Shown: in pieces, positions 7,726 through 15,749 of the stretch
How positions within the stretch are numbered: position 1 is the first letter of the stretch
Layout: every line of letters begins with the position of its first letter
Origin: Palaeococcus pacificus DY20341
GTDB taxonomy: Archaea; Methanobacteriota_B; Thermococci; Thermococcales; Thermococcaceae
Assembly (NCBI RefSeq): GCF_000725425.1
Contig: NZ_CP006019.1
Location: forward strand, 1,240,001 to 1,304,000
Direction: 5' to 3'
DNA length: 64,000 bases
Translations under genes and position numbers: made by a program
Notes under the pieces: model-generated
What the model was told of the DNA's origin: nothing
The model's database searches: none
Seen by the model: only the letters and a program-made list of their open reading frames with translations

Positions 7726-8667
7726 TCAGGGATAGAAAGGACATGAATCGGGAAAGCTTTTCCAAAGCGCTTCTTTAGGATTGCCGCTCATCATCATTGC
7801 CCTGAGCTGGATGCACACAAGAGGCTTTTCGCTTTTGCTCTCGTCGTTACTCTCAAACACGAGCGCGTAGGATCCTGATAACCCTTGAGCATTCAATCCA
7901 AGACTTTCCTTTGAGCCCCATGCATGAGGCATGGAACCTTCTATGTTCTTGTGCTCCATACAGCTTGTTATATTGCCTTCTTCACGTTTCTCCGTTTTAC
8001 ATGTCCATGTCACTGTAGCGTTGGGATAAATAGCTTTGAGCTCCCAGTCCTGAGGGTAGATTATGGAGAGCTCACTTGTTTTTTCTATGGTTTTCGGATT
8101 GACGAGGTAATAAATGAAAACAACTTTTTCAGCTTTTTCTGTTGTTGTATTTTTCCCGAACTCAAGCTCCATATGGCCAACGAGTATATCAAAAGCATCT
8201 TTCTCGGGATATTCGAAGAGAGAATAATGTGGAGGAATAATTACGGACATGTTTTTTCCTCTATTAAAAACGCCTCTCCCGCTGTAAACTCCGCTCCCAT
8301 TCTCGTCCAGAATGACATAGGAAAAATAATATCTTAGCTCTTCCGCTTTGTACTGGAGAACTAGATTCTTAGCTATTGCGAGGGGCAAATTTGGGTTATA
8401 TTCATCGTTAAATGCCTTTATCAACACTTCCGCCACTTTAGAAGCGTTGTAGTATGTGGAGAGTTCTCCGAGATATTTGTTGAGCTCGAATTGAGAAACC
8501 CAGGGACAGATGTTATACTTAATTTCCTCATGCTCCTCATCTGAGGAAGCCTCTGAAAACGTTTTTATGCTCTTAGATGAGCTGTTTGAAGATAGATGCG
8601 GTGATATAACCGCTCCAATAGCCATCCCAATCAGCAGAGCAATTATAAAGAGAGATGGCTTTTTCAT
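7726..8667 (-). CDS. Exported or membrane-anchored protein of unknown function
   Basis: 313 residues. The N-terminus has a basic start and one hydrophobic segment (residues 5-22), either an uncleaved anchor or a signal peptide. A Ser/Glu-rich linker follows, then a globular extracellular part with several NxS/T sequons and five cysteines (ICPW, TCKTE, TSCME, LVCIQ, DSCPF) that could form disulfides. I recognise no family. ATG 8667 follows GGTGGTGGT. It stands alone between the tRNA cluster and a candidate H/ACA RNA. Confidence 0.7.
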   Translation of the reverse strand: MKKPSLFIIALLIGMAIGAVISPHLSSNSSSKSIKTFSEASSDEEHEEIKYNICPWVSQFELNKYLGELSTYYNASKVAEVLIKAFNDEYNPNLPLAIAKNLVLQYKAEELRYYFSYVILDENGSGVYSGRGVFNRGKNMSVIIPPHYSLFEYPEKDAFDILVGHMELEFGKNTTTEKAEKVVFIYYLVNPKTIEKTSELSIIYPQDWELKAIYPNATVTWTCKTEKREEGNITSCMEHKNIEGSMPHAWGSKESLGLNAQGLSGSYALVFESNDESKSEKPLVCIQLRAMMMSGNPKEALWKSFPDSCPFYP

Positions 8668-8718
8668 ACCACCACCAAGAATAATATTTTAAATTCATCT
8701 TAATAAGATTTTTGGAAG

Positions 8719-8787
8719 TGTGCCCCGGGGGAGCGGAGGGGATTCATCGCTCGCCTCTCGCTAGTCCCCCACGGTTGCCCGGGGCAC
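8719..8787 (-). ncRNA. Candidate single-hairpin H/ACA guide RNA
   Basis: The minus-strand sequence has a perfect lower stem GCCCCGGG/CCCGGGGC (8778-8785 with 8722-8729), immediately followed by ACA (8721-8719). Above it are possible pocket strands (CAACCGUG and UCCGCUC), an upper stem GGGGA/UCCCC and a loop holding GCGAUGAA, which could supply a kink-turn. A BRE/TATA-like element (CTTTATTTT, 8808-8816) lies about 26 bases upstream of the stem. The upper part does not pair cleanly, so the class is likely but not certain. The target was not determined. Confidence 0.5.
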
Positions 8788-8924
8788 TAGGAATTCCTTT
8801 AAATAGCAAAATAAAGTTTTTGCCGCTTAATAACTTCTAGGAATATTATCTCAATTCCTTAATAATTCTTGCTCATGAAAAAGGTTATATAGGGCTTTTT
8901 TCTTTAAATAAAGTGGTGGAAACT

Positions 8925-9164
8925 ATGAAAATTATTGAATTAGATATAAAATTGCCCTACAACAAAAGAGGGAAAGTTTTGAATGAGTTGTGCAATAGGG
9001 TTAAGGGCAAAATTAAAGATATACACTTTCTACCGCCGACAACAATGGGGATTAGTGAAATAAGGATGGAAGTAGAAGTGGACAACACTCAAAAGCTTAT
9101 TGCTGACTTAAAAAAGATAATAAAAGATGGAAAGATTAGCTTCAAAGTTCTTACAGAAGCTTAG
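8925..9164 (+). CDS. Small conserved hypothetical protein
   Basis: 79 residues, not recognised. The pattern of alternating strand-helix-strand (KIIELDIKLP, KRGKVLNELCNRV, KDIHFLPP, ISEIRMEVEV, KLIADLKKII, ISFKVL) suggests a ferredoxin-like or ACT-type alpha-beta fold, which is inference only. ATG 8925 follows GGTGG with 5-base spacing; the GTG at 8913 overlaps that site. A TATA-like TTATATA lies near 8884-8890. It is monocistronic. Confidence 0.65.
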   Translation: MKIIELDIKLPYNKRGKVLNELCNRVKGKIKDIHFLPPTTMGISEIRMEVEVDNTQKLIADLKKIIKDGKISFKVLTEA

Positions 9165-9285
9165 AGCTAATCTTAAATCTTTTCTTTTGCTTCTAACTCT
9201 TCGTGATTTTCTCACACTAGCAATATCTCTAAACTAATGATAACCTCTTTAAACACTAATTCTAAATAACCTCATAGGTGTTGGC

Positions 9286-10176
9286 ATGGAGGACGTGGAG
9301 AGAGTAATAAGCAATATTCTCGAAAAAGTCAAAAATCATAGAAAGCTTTACGATGCAAATGAAGAGGCTGTAAAGCAGCACTTAATTGGCGAGATATTTG
9401 AGGTATTGGGTTGGGAATGGCAGAATCCAAATGAAGTGAGGCCCGAGGAAAGGACGGAAGATGGGAGGGCGGATTACGCTTTAGTCCTTGGCGGAAAAGT
9501 AATATCTTTTGTGGAAGCAAAAAACTTGAGCGTAAAGATACTCAAAAATGAAAAGCCTCTAAGACAGCTGGGGAAATACTGCTTTTCTCGAGGTGTTACC
9601 TATGGCATTCTCACAAATGGGCTTCAGTGGATAGTTATAAAAGCCTTTGAAGAAGGTTCAACCCTTAAGGACAGGATACTCTTTTTAGTCGATCTTGAGA
9701 AGGAGCCTCCAAAGAGAAGTGCACTTAAGCTTTCTCTCTTGAGTAAATCTCGCATTAAAGAGCTTGAAAGGCTCGCAAAGCTGCTTCAATATTTTGAAGA
9801 GAGCTTTAGAGCTTTGAAAAGGGAAGGCTTCGACGAGGACGAGTTAATTGGCTACCTCAGGAGCGAGGGCATGCTAAAAGGACTCCTTCCGATAGTTCCA
9901 ATAAGTTCGATTGATACGACAGATGAAGAACCTAAGAAGGTCTATATCTATGAGAGCTCTAGAAAAGTCTTGGAATCCCAAATCAAAGGCTGGTATGATG
10001 TTCTTTCAACAGTTTTAGAGTATCTTTTGATTGCAGCGGACCTTAGAGAAGAGGAGAGAAAAGAACTCTCAACCCTCTACAAATACTCAAAGAAGATACC
10101 AAAGGAAAAAATCCTGACGCTCTTGAAGGAGATCGAGAGGCACTTTAATGTTAGAATATCAATTGAGTTTAGCTAA
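9286..10176 (+). CDS. Orphan HSDR_N-type nuclease-fold protein
   Basis: 296 residues. Residues about 20-140 match the N-terminal domain of type I restriction R subunits: EEAVKQHLIGEIFEVLGWEW, then EERTEDGRADYAL and ISFVEAKN, giving the D...ExK core of a PD-(D/E)XK nuclease, and later GVTYGILTNGLQW. There is no helicase, methylase or specificity gene nearby, so this is not a restriction system in itself. The C-terminal half is helical and unrecognised. Similar stand-alone proteins occur widely in archaea; a role in DNA repair or defence is inference. It follows an AT-rich spacer. Confidence 0.75.
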   Translation: MEDVERVISNILEKVKNHRKLYDANEEAVKQHLIGEIFEVLGWEWQNPNEVRPEERTEDGRADYALVLGGKVISFVEAKNLSVKILKNEKPLRQLGKYCFSRGVTYGILTNGLQWIVIKAFEEGSTLKDRILFLVDLEKEPPKRSALKLSLLSKSRIKELERLAKLLQYFEESFRALKREGFDEDELIGYLRSEGMLKGLLPIVPISSIDTTDEEPKKVYIYESSRKVLESQIKGWYDVLSTVLEYLLIAADLREEERKELSTLYKYSKKIPKEKILTLLKEIERHFNVRISIEFS

Positions 10177-10321
10177 TGACTCAAAAGTGGTATATGCAAG
10201 TTTTAAAGCAAGTGCTCTTCATGTGTTTTGAAGGCTTAGAGCAGCGCTTTCCATAGGGAAAGACTTTTAACATTGTCAACATAATTGAAATTGCATCCTA
10301 ATTATTGGAGAGGTGATACGT

Positions 10322-11020
10322 ATGGAAAGGATTGAAAAGGCAAGGCAAATCATCGAAAAGGCTAAGGCTGAGGGAAGACCACTCGTTGAGCCCGAAGCTA
10401 AGGAAATTTTGAAGCTCTATGGTGTTCCAGTTCCAGACTTTAAGGTTGCTACAAATGAGGAAGAGGCCGTTCAGTTTGCAAGGGAAATCGGCTATCCAGT
10501 TGTCATGAAGATCGTCTCACCACAAATCATCCACAAGAGTGACGCTGGTGGTGTTAAGGTCAACATAAAGAGCGATGAAGAGGCTAGGGAAGCCTTCAAG
10601 AAGATTATGGAGAACGCTAAGAACTACAAGCCAGACGCTGACCTTTGGGGTGTCATTGTTTACAAGATGCTCCCACTTGGAAAAGAAGTTATCGTTGGTA
10701 TGATTAGGGATCCACAGTTCGGCCCAGCTATAATGTTCGGTCTCGGTGGTATATTCGTCGAGATTCTCAAGGATGTCAGCTTCAGGGTTGCCCCAATCAC
10801 TAAAGATGAGGCCCTTGACATGATTAAGGAAATCAAGGCATATCCAATCCTCGCAGGAGCAAGAGGAGAGAAGCCAGTCAACATAGAGGCGTTAGCTGAT
10901 ATCATTGCCAAGGTCGGTGAGCTTGCTCTTGAGCTCCCAGAGGTTAAGGAGCTCGACATAAACCCAATCTTTGCATATGAAGACGAAGCTGTTGCCGTTG
11001 ACGCAAGAATGCTCCTATGA
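10322..11020 (+). CDS. acdB: ADP-forming acyl-CoA (acetyl-CoA) synthetase beta subunit
   Basis: A 232-residue ATP-grasp subunit of the NDP-forming acetyl-CoA synthetase, the enzyme that conserves energy as ATP while releasing acetate or branched acids in peptide and sugar fermentation. YPVVMKIVSPQIIHKSDAGGVK carries the conserved phosphohistidine-contact region. FGLGGIFVEI and ELDINPI are typical of this beta subunit. The alpha subunit is not adjacent, as usual in Thermococcales. ATG 10322 follows GAGGTG. The strong TATA (CTTTTAAC) and the codon usage fit a highly expressed gene. Confidence 0.93.
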   Translation: MERIEKARQIIEKAKAEGRPLVEPEAKEILKLYGVPVPDFKVATNEEEAVQFAREIGYPVVMKIVSPQIIHKSDAGGVKVNIKSDEEAREAFKKIMENAKNYKPDADLWGVIVYKMLPLGKEVIVGMIRDPQFGPAIMFGLGGIFVEILKDVSFRVAPITKDEALDMIKEIKAYPILAGARGEKPVNIEALADIIAKVGELALELPEVKELDINPIFAYEDEAVAVDARMLL

Positions 11021-11134
11021 ACTTAAAAAGCTAATTTAACTTTGTTTTCCTTTTCAATTCTCTTCTATTACCAATGAGTGGACTTTTATCATCAGCTGTT
11101 CTTTAGAAGAGCTTGCAAGGATAGAAGGATTAAA

Positions 11135-11295
11135 TGTGGGCTTGCCACAGAGACCCGCGTTCATTAATCGCGCGGGTGGATGCTAAGCAAGCCCTGTGGG
11201 CTCGGCGTGAGCACACCCCATCATTAGGCCCGATTAAGCTTAGGGATGCGGGTTCACCGAGCCCTGAGGAGACGATTGTCCCCTCACTGTCGGCA
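11135..11295 (-). ncRNA. Double-hairpin H/ACA guide RNA
   Basis: On the minus strand two long hairpins each end in ACA. The first has lower stem GGGCUCGG/CCGAGCCC (11257-11264 with 11198-11205), then ACA at 11197-11195. The second has GGGCUUGC/GCAAGCCC (11187-11194 with 11138-11145), then ACA at 11137-11135. The second shows a full pocket (UUAGCAUCC and CUCUGUG), an upper stem ACCCGCG/CGCGGGU and a k-loop CGAUUAAUGAA that binds L7Ae. The first carries GCUU-AAUC-GGGC above a k-turn-like loop. A 5-prime hairpin with a perfect 9-bp stem (11265-11286) precedes them. TATA TTTTAAG at about 11319-11325 predicts a start near 11295. It guides rRNA pseudouridylation; targets were not worked out. Confidence 0.85.
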
Positions 11296-11336
11296 TTTAA
11301 TGGTTAATAAGTAATGCCTTAAAACTTTTCGCTCGC

Positions 11337-12203
11337 TTATGCGAGACTTATTATCACTATACCCAAAACTGCCAGGATAAGGCTTAGGATGATTTTTCTG
11401 TTTGGAGGCTCCTTTAAAAAGGCTATTGCGAGAGTGGATGATATAATCGGATTGATGGCAGTTATTGGCGTCGCTATTTGTGAACCAATTGTTCCAACAG
11501 CCCGCACAAATGCATACTGGCCTATAAGAAGCCCAAATAGAGCAGCAGCACTCACCACTCCAAACTCCTTTAAAGTGAACGATTTTAACTCCTCTTTATA
11601 GCGGGGGATAAAGAAGCTAATTCCAACTGTAGCAAACATCATTCTCAGGCCTGCCAAAGTCAAAGGAGATATTTGGGAGGAGAGGTAATCTAACGTAGTT
11701 ATGGCTAAGCTCCAGCTAATCGGGGCCAAAATAGCAAATATCAGGCCTTTGGGATTTGTGTGTTCCTCTTCTTCAGTCTGCCTGACTAAAACTATTGCCG
11801 CAAATATGAGAAGTGCCCCTATAATTATTTGGGCTGTGATGGATCGTCCTAGAAAAAGTACGGCCCACAATATCGCCCAAAGGGGATATGAGGACGTAAC
11901 GGGAACTGTTCTTGAAACACCAGCAATCTTTAAAGCGTTGAAGAAGAAGTAGTCGCCTACAACAAATCCAAATTGACCTGAGATAAAAGCTATTAAAAGC
12001 TGCTTAGAGGATAGGGATAGTATCTCTTCAAAACTTCCTGTGAGGAGAAATATCGCAGCGTATAGGAAGGATACAAAATAAAGCCTCACAATGTTAACGC
12101 TAACCGCCTGCTTATTTTTCATCCCCATTTTTACGAACACTGATGATAGCCCCCACCCAAACGCTGCCATTAGGGCCAAAAGCACTCCTTCAATCATGGA
12201 CAT
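11337..12203 (-). CDS. EamA/DMT-family transporter
   Basis: 288 residues, ten predicted helices in two EamA repeats (first from about residue 5, second from about 145, each with the G/W-rich opening AAFGWG or APISWS). Members export or import amino acids and other metabolites; the substrate here is unknown. ATG 12203 has no SD. TTTTTAAATT near 12222-12231 would start transcription about at the ATG, so a leaderless mRNA is likely. The H/ACA RNA lies just downstream with its own promoter. Confidence 0.85.
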   Translation of the reverse strand: MSMIEGVLLALMAAFGWGLSSVFVKMGMKNKQAVSVNIVRLYFVSFLYAAIFLLTGSFEEILSLSSKQLLIAFISGQFGFVVGDYFFFNALKIAGVSRTVPVTSSYPLWAILWAVLFLGRSITAQIIIGALLIFAAIVLVRQTEEEEHTNPKGLIFAILAPISWSLAITTLDYLSSQISPLTLAGLRMMFATVGISFFIPRYKEELKSFTLKEFGVVSAAALFGLLIGQYAFVRAVGTIGSQIATPITAINPIISSTLAIAFLKEPPNRKIILSLILAVLGIVIISLA

Positions 12204-12265
12204 GATTTTAAAAGGTGCTTTTCAATTTAAAAATTTAACGTTTCGATGGTAGACGAAAAATACGT

Positions 12266-13183
12266 CTAAATACCCATGAGGGCCAATGGTGTTGTGTACA
12301 ACCATTCTCCATCGACTATTAAGTCAATGTCCTTTCCTATCTTTCTTCGTTTGTTTGAAAATCGCAGTATATACCAGTATCCATTCAATATTGAAAACGC
12401 TAAGACCAAGAAGACTCTGCTGAAATATCTAAAATAGTATCCAATTAAAAGCCAGGGGATAAATGTGCTATTTAAAAATAAGAGTAAAACTTTACTCTTC
12501 TCAAATCCAAGCTTTACAGGCAAAGTCTTGATCCCATTAGTTCTATCCCCGTCGATATCTCTTAGGTCAAACAGTATGGTGTTTATAAGGCTCTTCATAA
12601 AAAAGAAATAATATATCAAAAACACCTTTATGAAATTAACATGATCTATGGTTAAGTAAGGTAAAAATGTGGTCCCATTAGCCCATGTTATCGCTATTAT
12701 CAAGTTTTTAACACCGGTTATATCTTTAAGTCGAGGATATTTTGGGGAAATCTGAACACTATAAAGCACGCCAGAGCATACTGGAAACATAACCACAAGA
12801 ACTGCCCATATGCCTGTTACAGCACTCAAAATGATTGCCAAGGCAAAAGAGATAATTATAGAACACTTAAAAATCTTTGGGAATTTTTTTATATATCCAA
12901 CCCTTTCAGGATTGTTTATTTCATCTTCTTTTAAATCTGTGAGTTTGTTTATCCCGTAAACGCTGAATATCAAAAAGAATGTGGTTAAGAGAAGATTCCA
13001 ATGAGGTTCAGCTTCGTACAATATGAAAGACAGATACAGCTTGAAAACACCGCTTATTGCTAAGAAGAGTGATGTTGATGTCAAAAGTGTAAAAAAGGAA
13101 TGAGCTGTTTGATAAGTTTTCTTAAAGCTTTTAATAGTATCTTCCAGAGCTTTGTATGAGTTGAAGTACCCCCAATCAACCAT
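12266..13183 (-). CDS. UbiA-superfamily prenyltransferase
   Basis: A 305-residue membrane protein with about eight helices and both Asp-rich motifs of the UbiA family: NKLTDLKEDE near residue 100 and DLRDIDGDRTNGIKTLPV near residue 207. These bind Mg-prenyl-diphosphate. The family includes DGGGP synthase of archaeal lipid synthesis and quinone or heme prenyltransferases. This copy has an unusual N-terminal soluble extension of about 25 residues and is distinctly AT-rich, so I do not equate it with the housekeeping DGGGP synthase. Downstream of the FilR1-like regulator in the same orientation. Confidence 0.82.
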   Translation of the reverse strand: MVDWGYFNSYKALEDTIKSFKKTYQTAHSFFTLLTSTSLFLAISGVFKLYLSFILYEAEPHWNLLLTTFFLIFSVYGINKLTDLKEDEINNPERVGYIKKFPKIFKCSIIISFALAIILSAVTGIWAVLVVMFPVCSGVLYSVQISPKYPRLKDITGVKNLIIAITWANGTTFLPYLTIDHVNFIKVFLIYYFFFMKSLINTILFDLRDIDGDRTNGIKTLPVKLGFEKSKVLLLFLNSTFIPWLLIGYYFRYFSRVFLVLAFSILNGYWYILRFSNKRRKIGKDIDLIVDGEWLYTTPLALMGI

Positions 13184-13275
13184 TTTTTTCCTCCGTTTAT
13201 GTTTTTAAAAAATGAATTTAACCGCAATACGTTAATTAAGTTAGAACTCTTAACGGATGAAATAAAAAAAGAGTT

Positions 13276-14070
13276 TTATAATACTCTCTTTGCCTTTTCC
13301 TTGTAGTATTGGAACAAAGCTATTCCCCATTTTCTTGCTTTTTCGCTGTTGCTAATTAGATCCGCCATCATGTCATACCTGCCATCTGGAAAGAACAAGC
13401 CAAAGGATAAAAAGTTGTTAGTAACAGTAAAGGCAACTTTTGGATTTTCTTCTAGTATGTAAATTTTAACATTTGGAAGGTCTTTAACTAGCTCAACAGC
13501 CTCTGGAGGTGCTAGCTCTATTAATTTTTCATAGACTGCTCTTGTTGTTATGATCTCAATATCGACATTTTTGGTCGATGCAAGCTCCATAAACGCCTTT
13601 GGATAATCGGAGAATAGGATGGGAGAAACTCCTTTGATCCACTTCGAAGTTTTTACAAGCTTCATATATGCTTCATGAGGGAGCGTGAGGTGTTCGGGTG
13701 GGGTAATATACAGCTGAGAATCTTTTAAATCGCCAATTCTCTCAAGAAACTCTACAGGTATTCCGCTTAGATCGTGATTTAGCCAGAATTCCTCAAAATT
13801 TTTCACTGTCTCGAGCGTGTCTACCAATCTAGCCATTTGTAAGTATGTTAGGTATCCTGTATTAGTGAGCATATACTTCTTGGTATCTGGATCCTGTGTG
13901 ATCAAATTTTCCTCTTCAAGATCATTGAGTGAATGGGATATCGAAGATTTGGTAGAACCAATTATTTTTTGTAATTCACCAAGGGCTTTTGGTCCGCTTG
14001 ATAGTGCAAACAGGATTTTATGGCGCAAAGTAGATGATACGATTAATTTCAGCATTTTTCCAACATCCAT
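13276..14070 (-). CDS. FilR1-like winged-helix regulator (DUF1724 type)
   Basis: 264 residues. The N-terminal winged helix (about residues 12-75, with SSISHSLNDLEEENLI as recognition helix) resembles ArsR/MarR domains. The C-terminal part with GVSPILFSDYPKAF and LSFGLFFPDGRYDMMADL matches the middle domain of methanogen FilR1 regulators, thought to sense a small ligand. ATG 14070 follows GGAGGAG. It is divergent from the KaiC-like gene, and an inverted repeat centred at 14142 lies between the two TATA boxes, so auto- and co-regulation of both genes is likely. Confidence 0.82.
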   Translation of the reverse strand: MDVGKMLKLIVSSTLRHKILFALSSGPKALGELQKIIGSTKSSISHSLNDLEEENLITQDPDTKKYMLTNTGYLTYLQMARLVDTLETVKNFEEFWLNHDLSGIPVEFLERIGDLKDSQLYITPPEHLTLPHEAYMKLVKTSKWIKGVSPILFSDYPKAFMELASTKNVDIEIITTRAVYEKLIELAPPEAVELVKDLPNVKIYILEENPKVAFTVTNNFLSFGLFFPDGRYDMMADLISNSEKARKWGIALFQYYKEKAKRVL

Positions 14071-14133
14071 AGCCTCTCCTCCGTTTTCTGGTTATACATG
14101 AAGTTGTTAATAAACTTTTCTTTAGGGTAAATT

Positions 14134-14150
14134 TTGTTCTGAGAGAACAA
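14134..14150. promoter_or_regulatory. Inverted repeat operator candidate
   Basis: Arms TTGTTCT and AGAACAA flank GAG. It lies between the minus-strand TATA (TTTATTAAC, about 14110-14118) and the plus-strand TATA (TATTATATAG, about 14169-14178), placed upstream of both. Position and symmetry suggest the binding site of the adjacent FilR1-like regulator. Confidence 0.5.
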
Positions 14151-14213
14151 TTTTGCTTTCATAAGACAAAAATATTATATAGTATAACAGACCACATGTG
14201 GATGTGAGGTATT

Positions 14214-14996
14214 ATGAGACTGTTATCATCGGGATTTGAGAGGTTGGATAAAGCGCTAGGGGGCGGAATATTAGAAGGTACAAACATACTCCTCATTTAT
14301 GACTCCTTTTCCTTAGGTTGGATTATGCCATTCAAAATACTTCAATATCGTTTATCACAGGGTGATTTTGGGATAATAATAAACTACAACCTTCCATTGC
14401 CAAAACTTGCACTTAGAGCTAAATCAGCAGGCCTTGATATTGATCTAGAGGGCAAAAATGGAAACTTAGCTATTATTGATATATTTGGTTCCAGATACGG
14501 CAATCAGCATTCTGAGGATTATGTATATACAATAGAGAGATTTGATTCCGAGACGTATGTTCCAAAACTTTTGGATATTTATAATGATATCTTGGAAAAA
14601 GCTGGGAATAGAAGGATAATAGAGTTGAGTTTTACCATAGATGGCATGGCGTTTGAAATAGGAGAAGATAGAAGTGTTAGAATATTAAAACATGTATTTT
14701 CAAATGCATGTTCGGAGGAAAGGAAAAGACTCTTGTTCTCAATGTATCTCTTAAACAAAGACAGAGCCTCAAAAGAGTTTGTCTCATGGAATATTGAACT
14801 TGGAGATCATGTCGTTGAGTTTCTCTTTGAAGAAAAAACTGACAGAATCTTAGAGCAGATGTATATTCTTAAGTCTCCTTCTTTTGAATTTGAACCTACA
14901 GTTTACACATGCCTTCTTAGAGGTAGCAGCATTATCATCGAACCCGTGGAAACTCAGAGGGGAGTATTGCCCCAAACATCTTTTTGGCTTTTGTAA
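14214..14996 (+). CDS. KaiC/RAD55-like protein with degenerate P-loop
   Basis: 260 residues. The opening SSGFERLDKALGGGILEGTNILLIY is the hallmark of KaiC/RadA-type ATPases. Where the Walker A GxxGxGKT should follow, the sequence is DSFSLGWIMPFKI, with no lysine-threonine pair. Walker B is also poor (RRIIELSFTIDG). The protein is therefore probably an inactive pseudo-ATPase, perhaps a sensor or scaffold. The function is unknown. It is AT-rich relative to flanks, has its own TATA (near 14169) and GAGGT SD, and is divergent from the FilR1-like regulator. Confidence 0.72.
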   Translation: MRLLSSGFERLDKALGGGILEGTNILLIYDSFSLGWIMPFKILQYRLSQGDFGIIINYNLPLPKLALRAKSAGLDIDLEGKNGNLAIIDIFGSRYGNQHSEDYVYTIERFDSETYVPKLLDIYNDILEKAGNRRIIELSFTIDGMAFEIGEDRSVRILKHVFSNACSEERKRLLFSMYLLNKDRASKEFVSWNIELGDHVVEFLFEEKTDRILEQMYILKSPSFEFEPTVYTCLLRGSSIIIEPVETQRGVLPQTSFWLL

Positions 14997-15059
14997 TCTT
15001 TTCTCTTGCCTTTAAAATCCTAACATAAAAATAAAAAAGTTAGGACGTGAAGGATTATA

Positions 15060-15118
15060 TAGAATGATGAACTCGGCAAACCTGAGCTCTGCAATGATGA
15101 CGATCTTGAGTGCTGACT
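15060..15118 (+). ncRNA. C/D box guide sRNA
   Basis: All four boxes are perfect: C ATGATGA (15064-15070), D-prime CTGA (15082-15085), C-prime ATGATGA (15094-15100) and D CTGA (15113-15116). The guides are ACTCGGCAAAC before D-prime and CGATCTTGAGTG before D. Spacing (11-12 nt guides, 8 nt between D-prime and C-prime) is canonical for archaeal 2-prime-O-methylation guides bound by L7Ae, Nop5 and fibrillarin. It occupies the leader of the translin-like gene, ending about 14 bases before that ATG. The targets were not identified. Confidence 0.88.
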
Positions 15119-15131
15119 TTGGGGTGATAAT

Positions 15132-15749
15132 ATGGATATTTCAAAGATCATTGGGGAAATAATAGAAGCTTTAGACAAAAAAGATGAGATGAGAGAAGAG
15201 GCTCTGAGAATAACACGTGAGATAGTTCGGCTAAGTGGTGATGTTATAAAAGCACTTCATAGAAAAAACTTTGACTTGGCAGAAGAACGGTTGAGAAAGG
15301 CTGAAGAGCTCGTAAGGAGTTTAAAACAACTTTTGGAAGCACATCCTGATATTTATTACACGGGTTATGTTCAAACCGCACATCAAGAATTTGTAGAGGC
15401 TACGCTATTCTATTGCTATTTGAAGGGTATAGAATTCCCCTCCCCCAAAGAGCTCGAAGTTCCAGAGGGGGACTATGCTTTAGGGCTTGGGGATCTAATA
15501 GGAGAGCTTAGAAGACACGTCCTTCTCTCTATTTTAGAGGAAAATTTAGATGAAGCCGAGAGAACCTACAGAACAATGGAGCATATATATGAGGAGATAA
15601 TGCGCCTCGACTATCCAAAAGGGGTGGTGAACGTCCGTCAAAAGCAAGATTCAGCGAGGAAACTCGTAGAGCGTACTTTGGAAGATCTAACAAGGGCTAA
15701 GCTAACTAAAAAGCTTGAAGATAAAATAGGTGAGGTCTTGAAGAGATGA
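15132..15749 (+). CDS. Translin-family protein
   Basis: 205 residues, entirely helical, matching archaeal translin/TRAX: heptad-rich N-terminal helices ([22 protein letters not shown]), [21 protein letters not shown], and [24 protein letters not shown]. Eukaryotic translin-TRAX (C3PO) binds and cleaves RNA; archaeal members form octamers with RNase activity in some species. ATG (15132) follows GGGGTGAT. TATA ATTATATA at 15053-15059 would start transcription inside the C/D sRNA, so sRNA and mRNA may overlap. Its stop overlaps the endonuclease V start by 4 bases. Confidence 0.88.
   Translation: MDISKIIGEIIEALDKKDEMREEALRITREIVRLSGDVIKALHRKNFDLAEERLRKAEELVRSLKQLLEAHPDIYYTGYVQTAHQEFVEATLFYCYLKGIEFPSPKELEVPEGDYALGLGDLIGELRRHVLLSILEENLDEAERTYRTMEHIYEEIMRLDYPKGVVNVRQKQDSARKLVERTLEDLTRAKLTKKLEDKIGEVLKR

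Noticed and set aside
11085-11110. TGATGA on the minus strand after acdB resembling a C box
   Set aside because: No D box at a proper distance, so not a C/D RNA.
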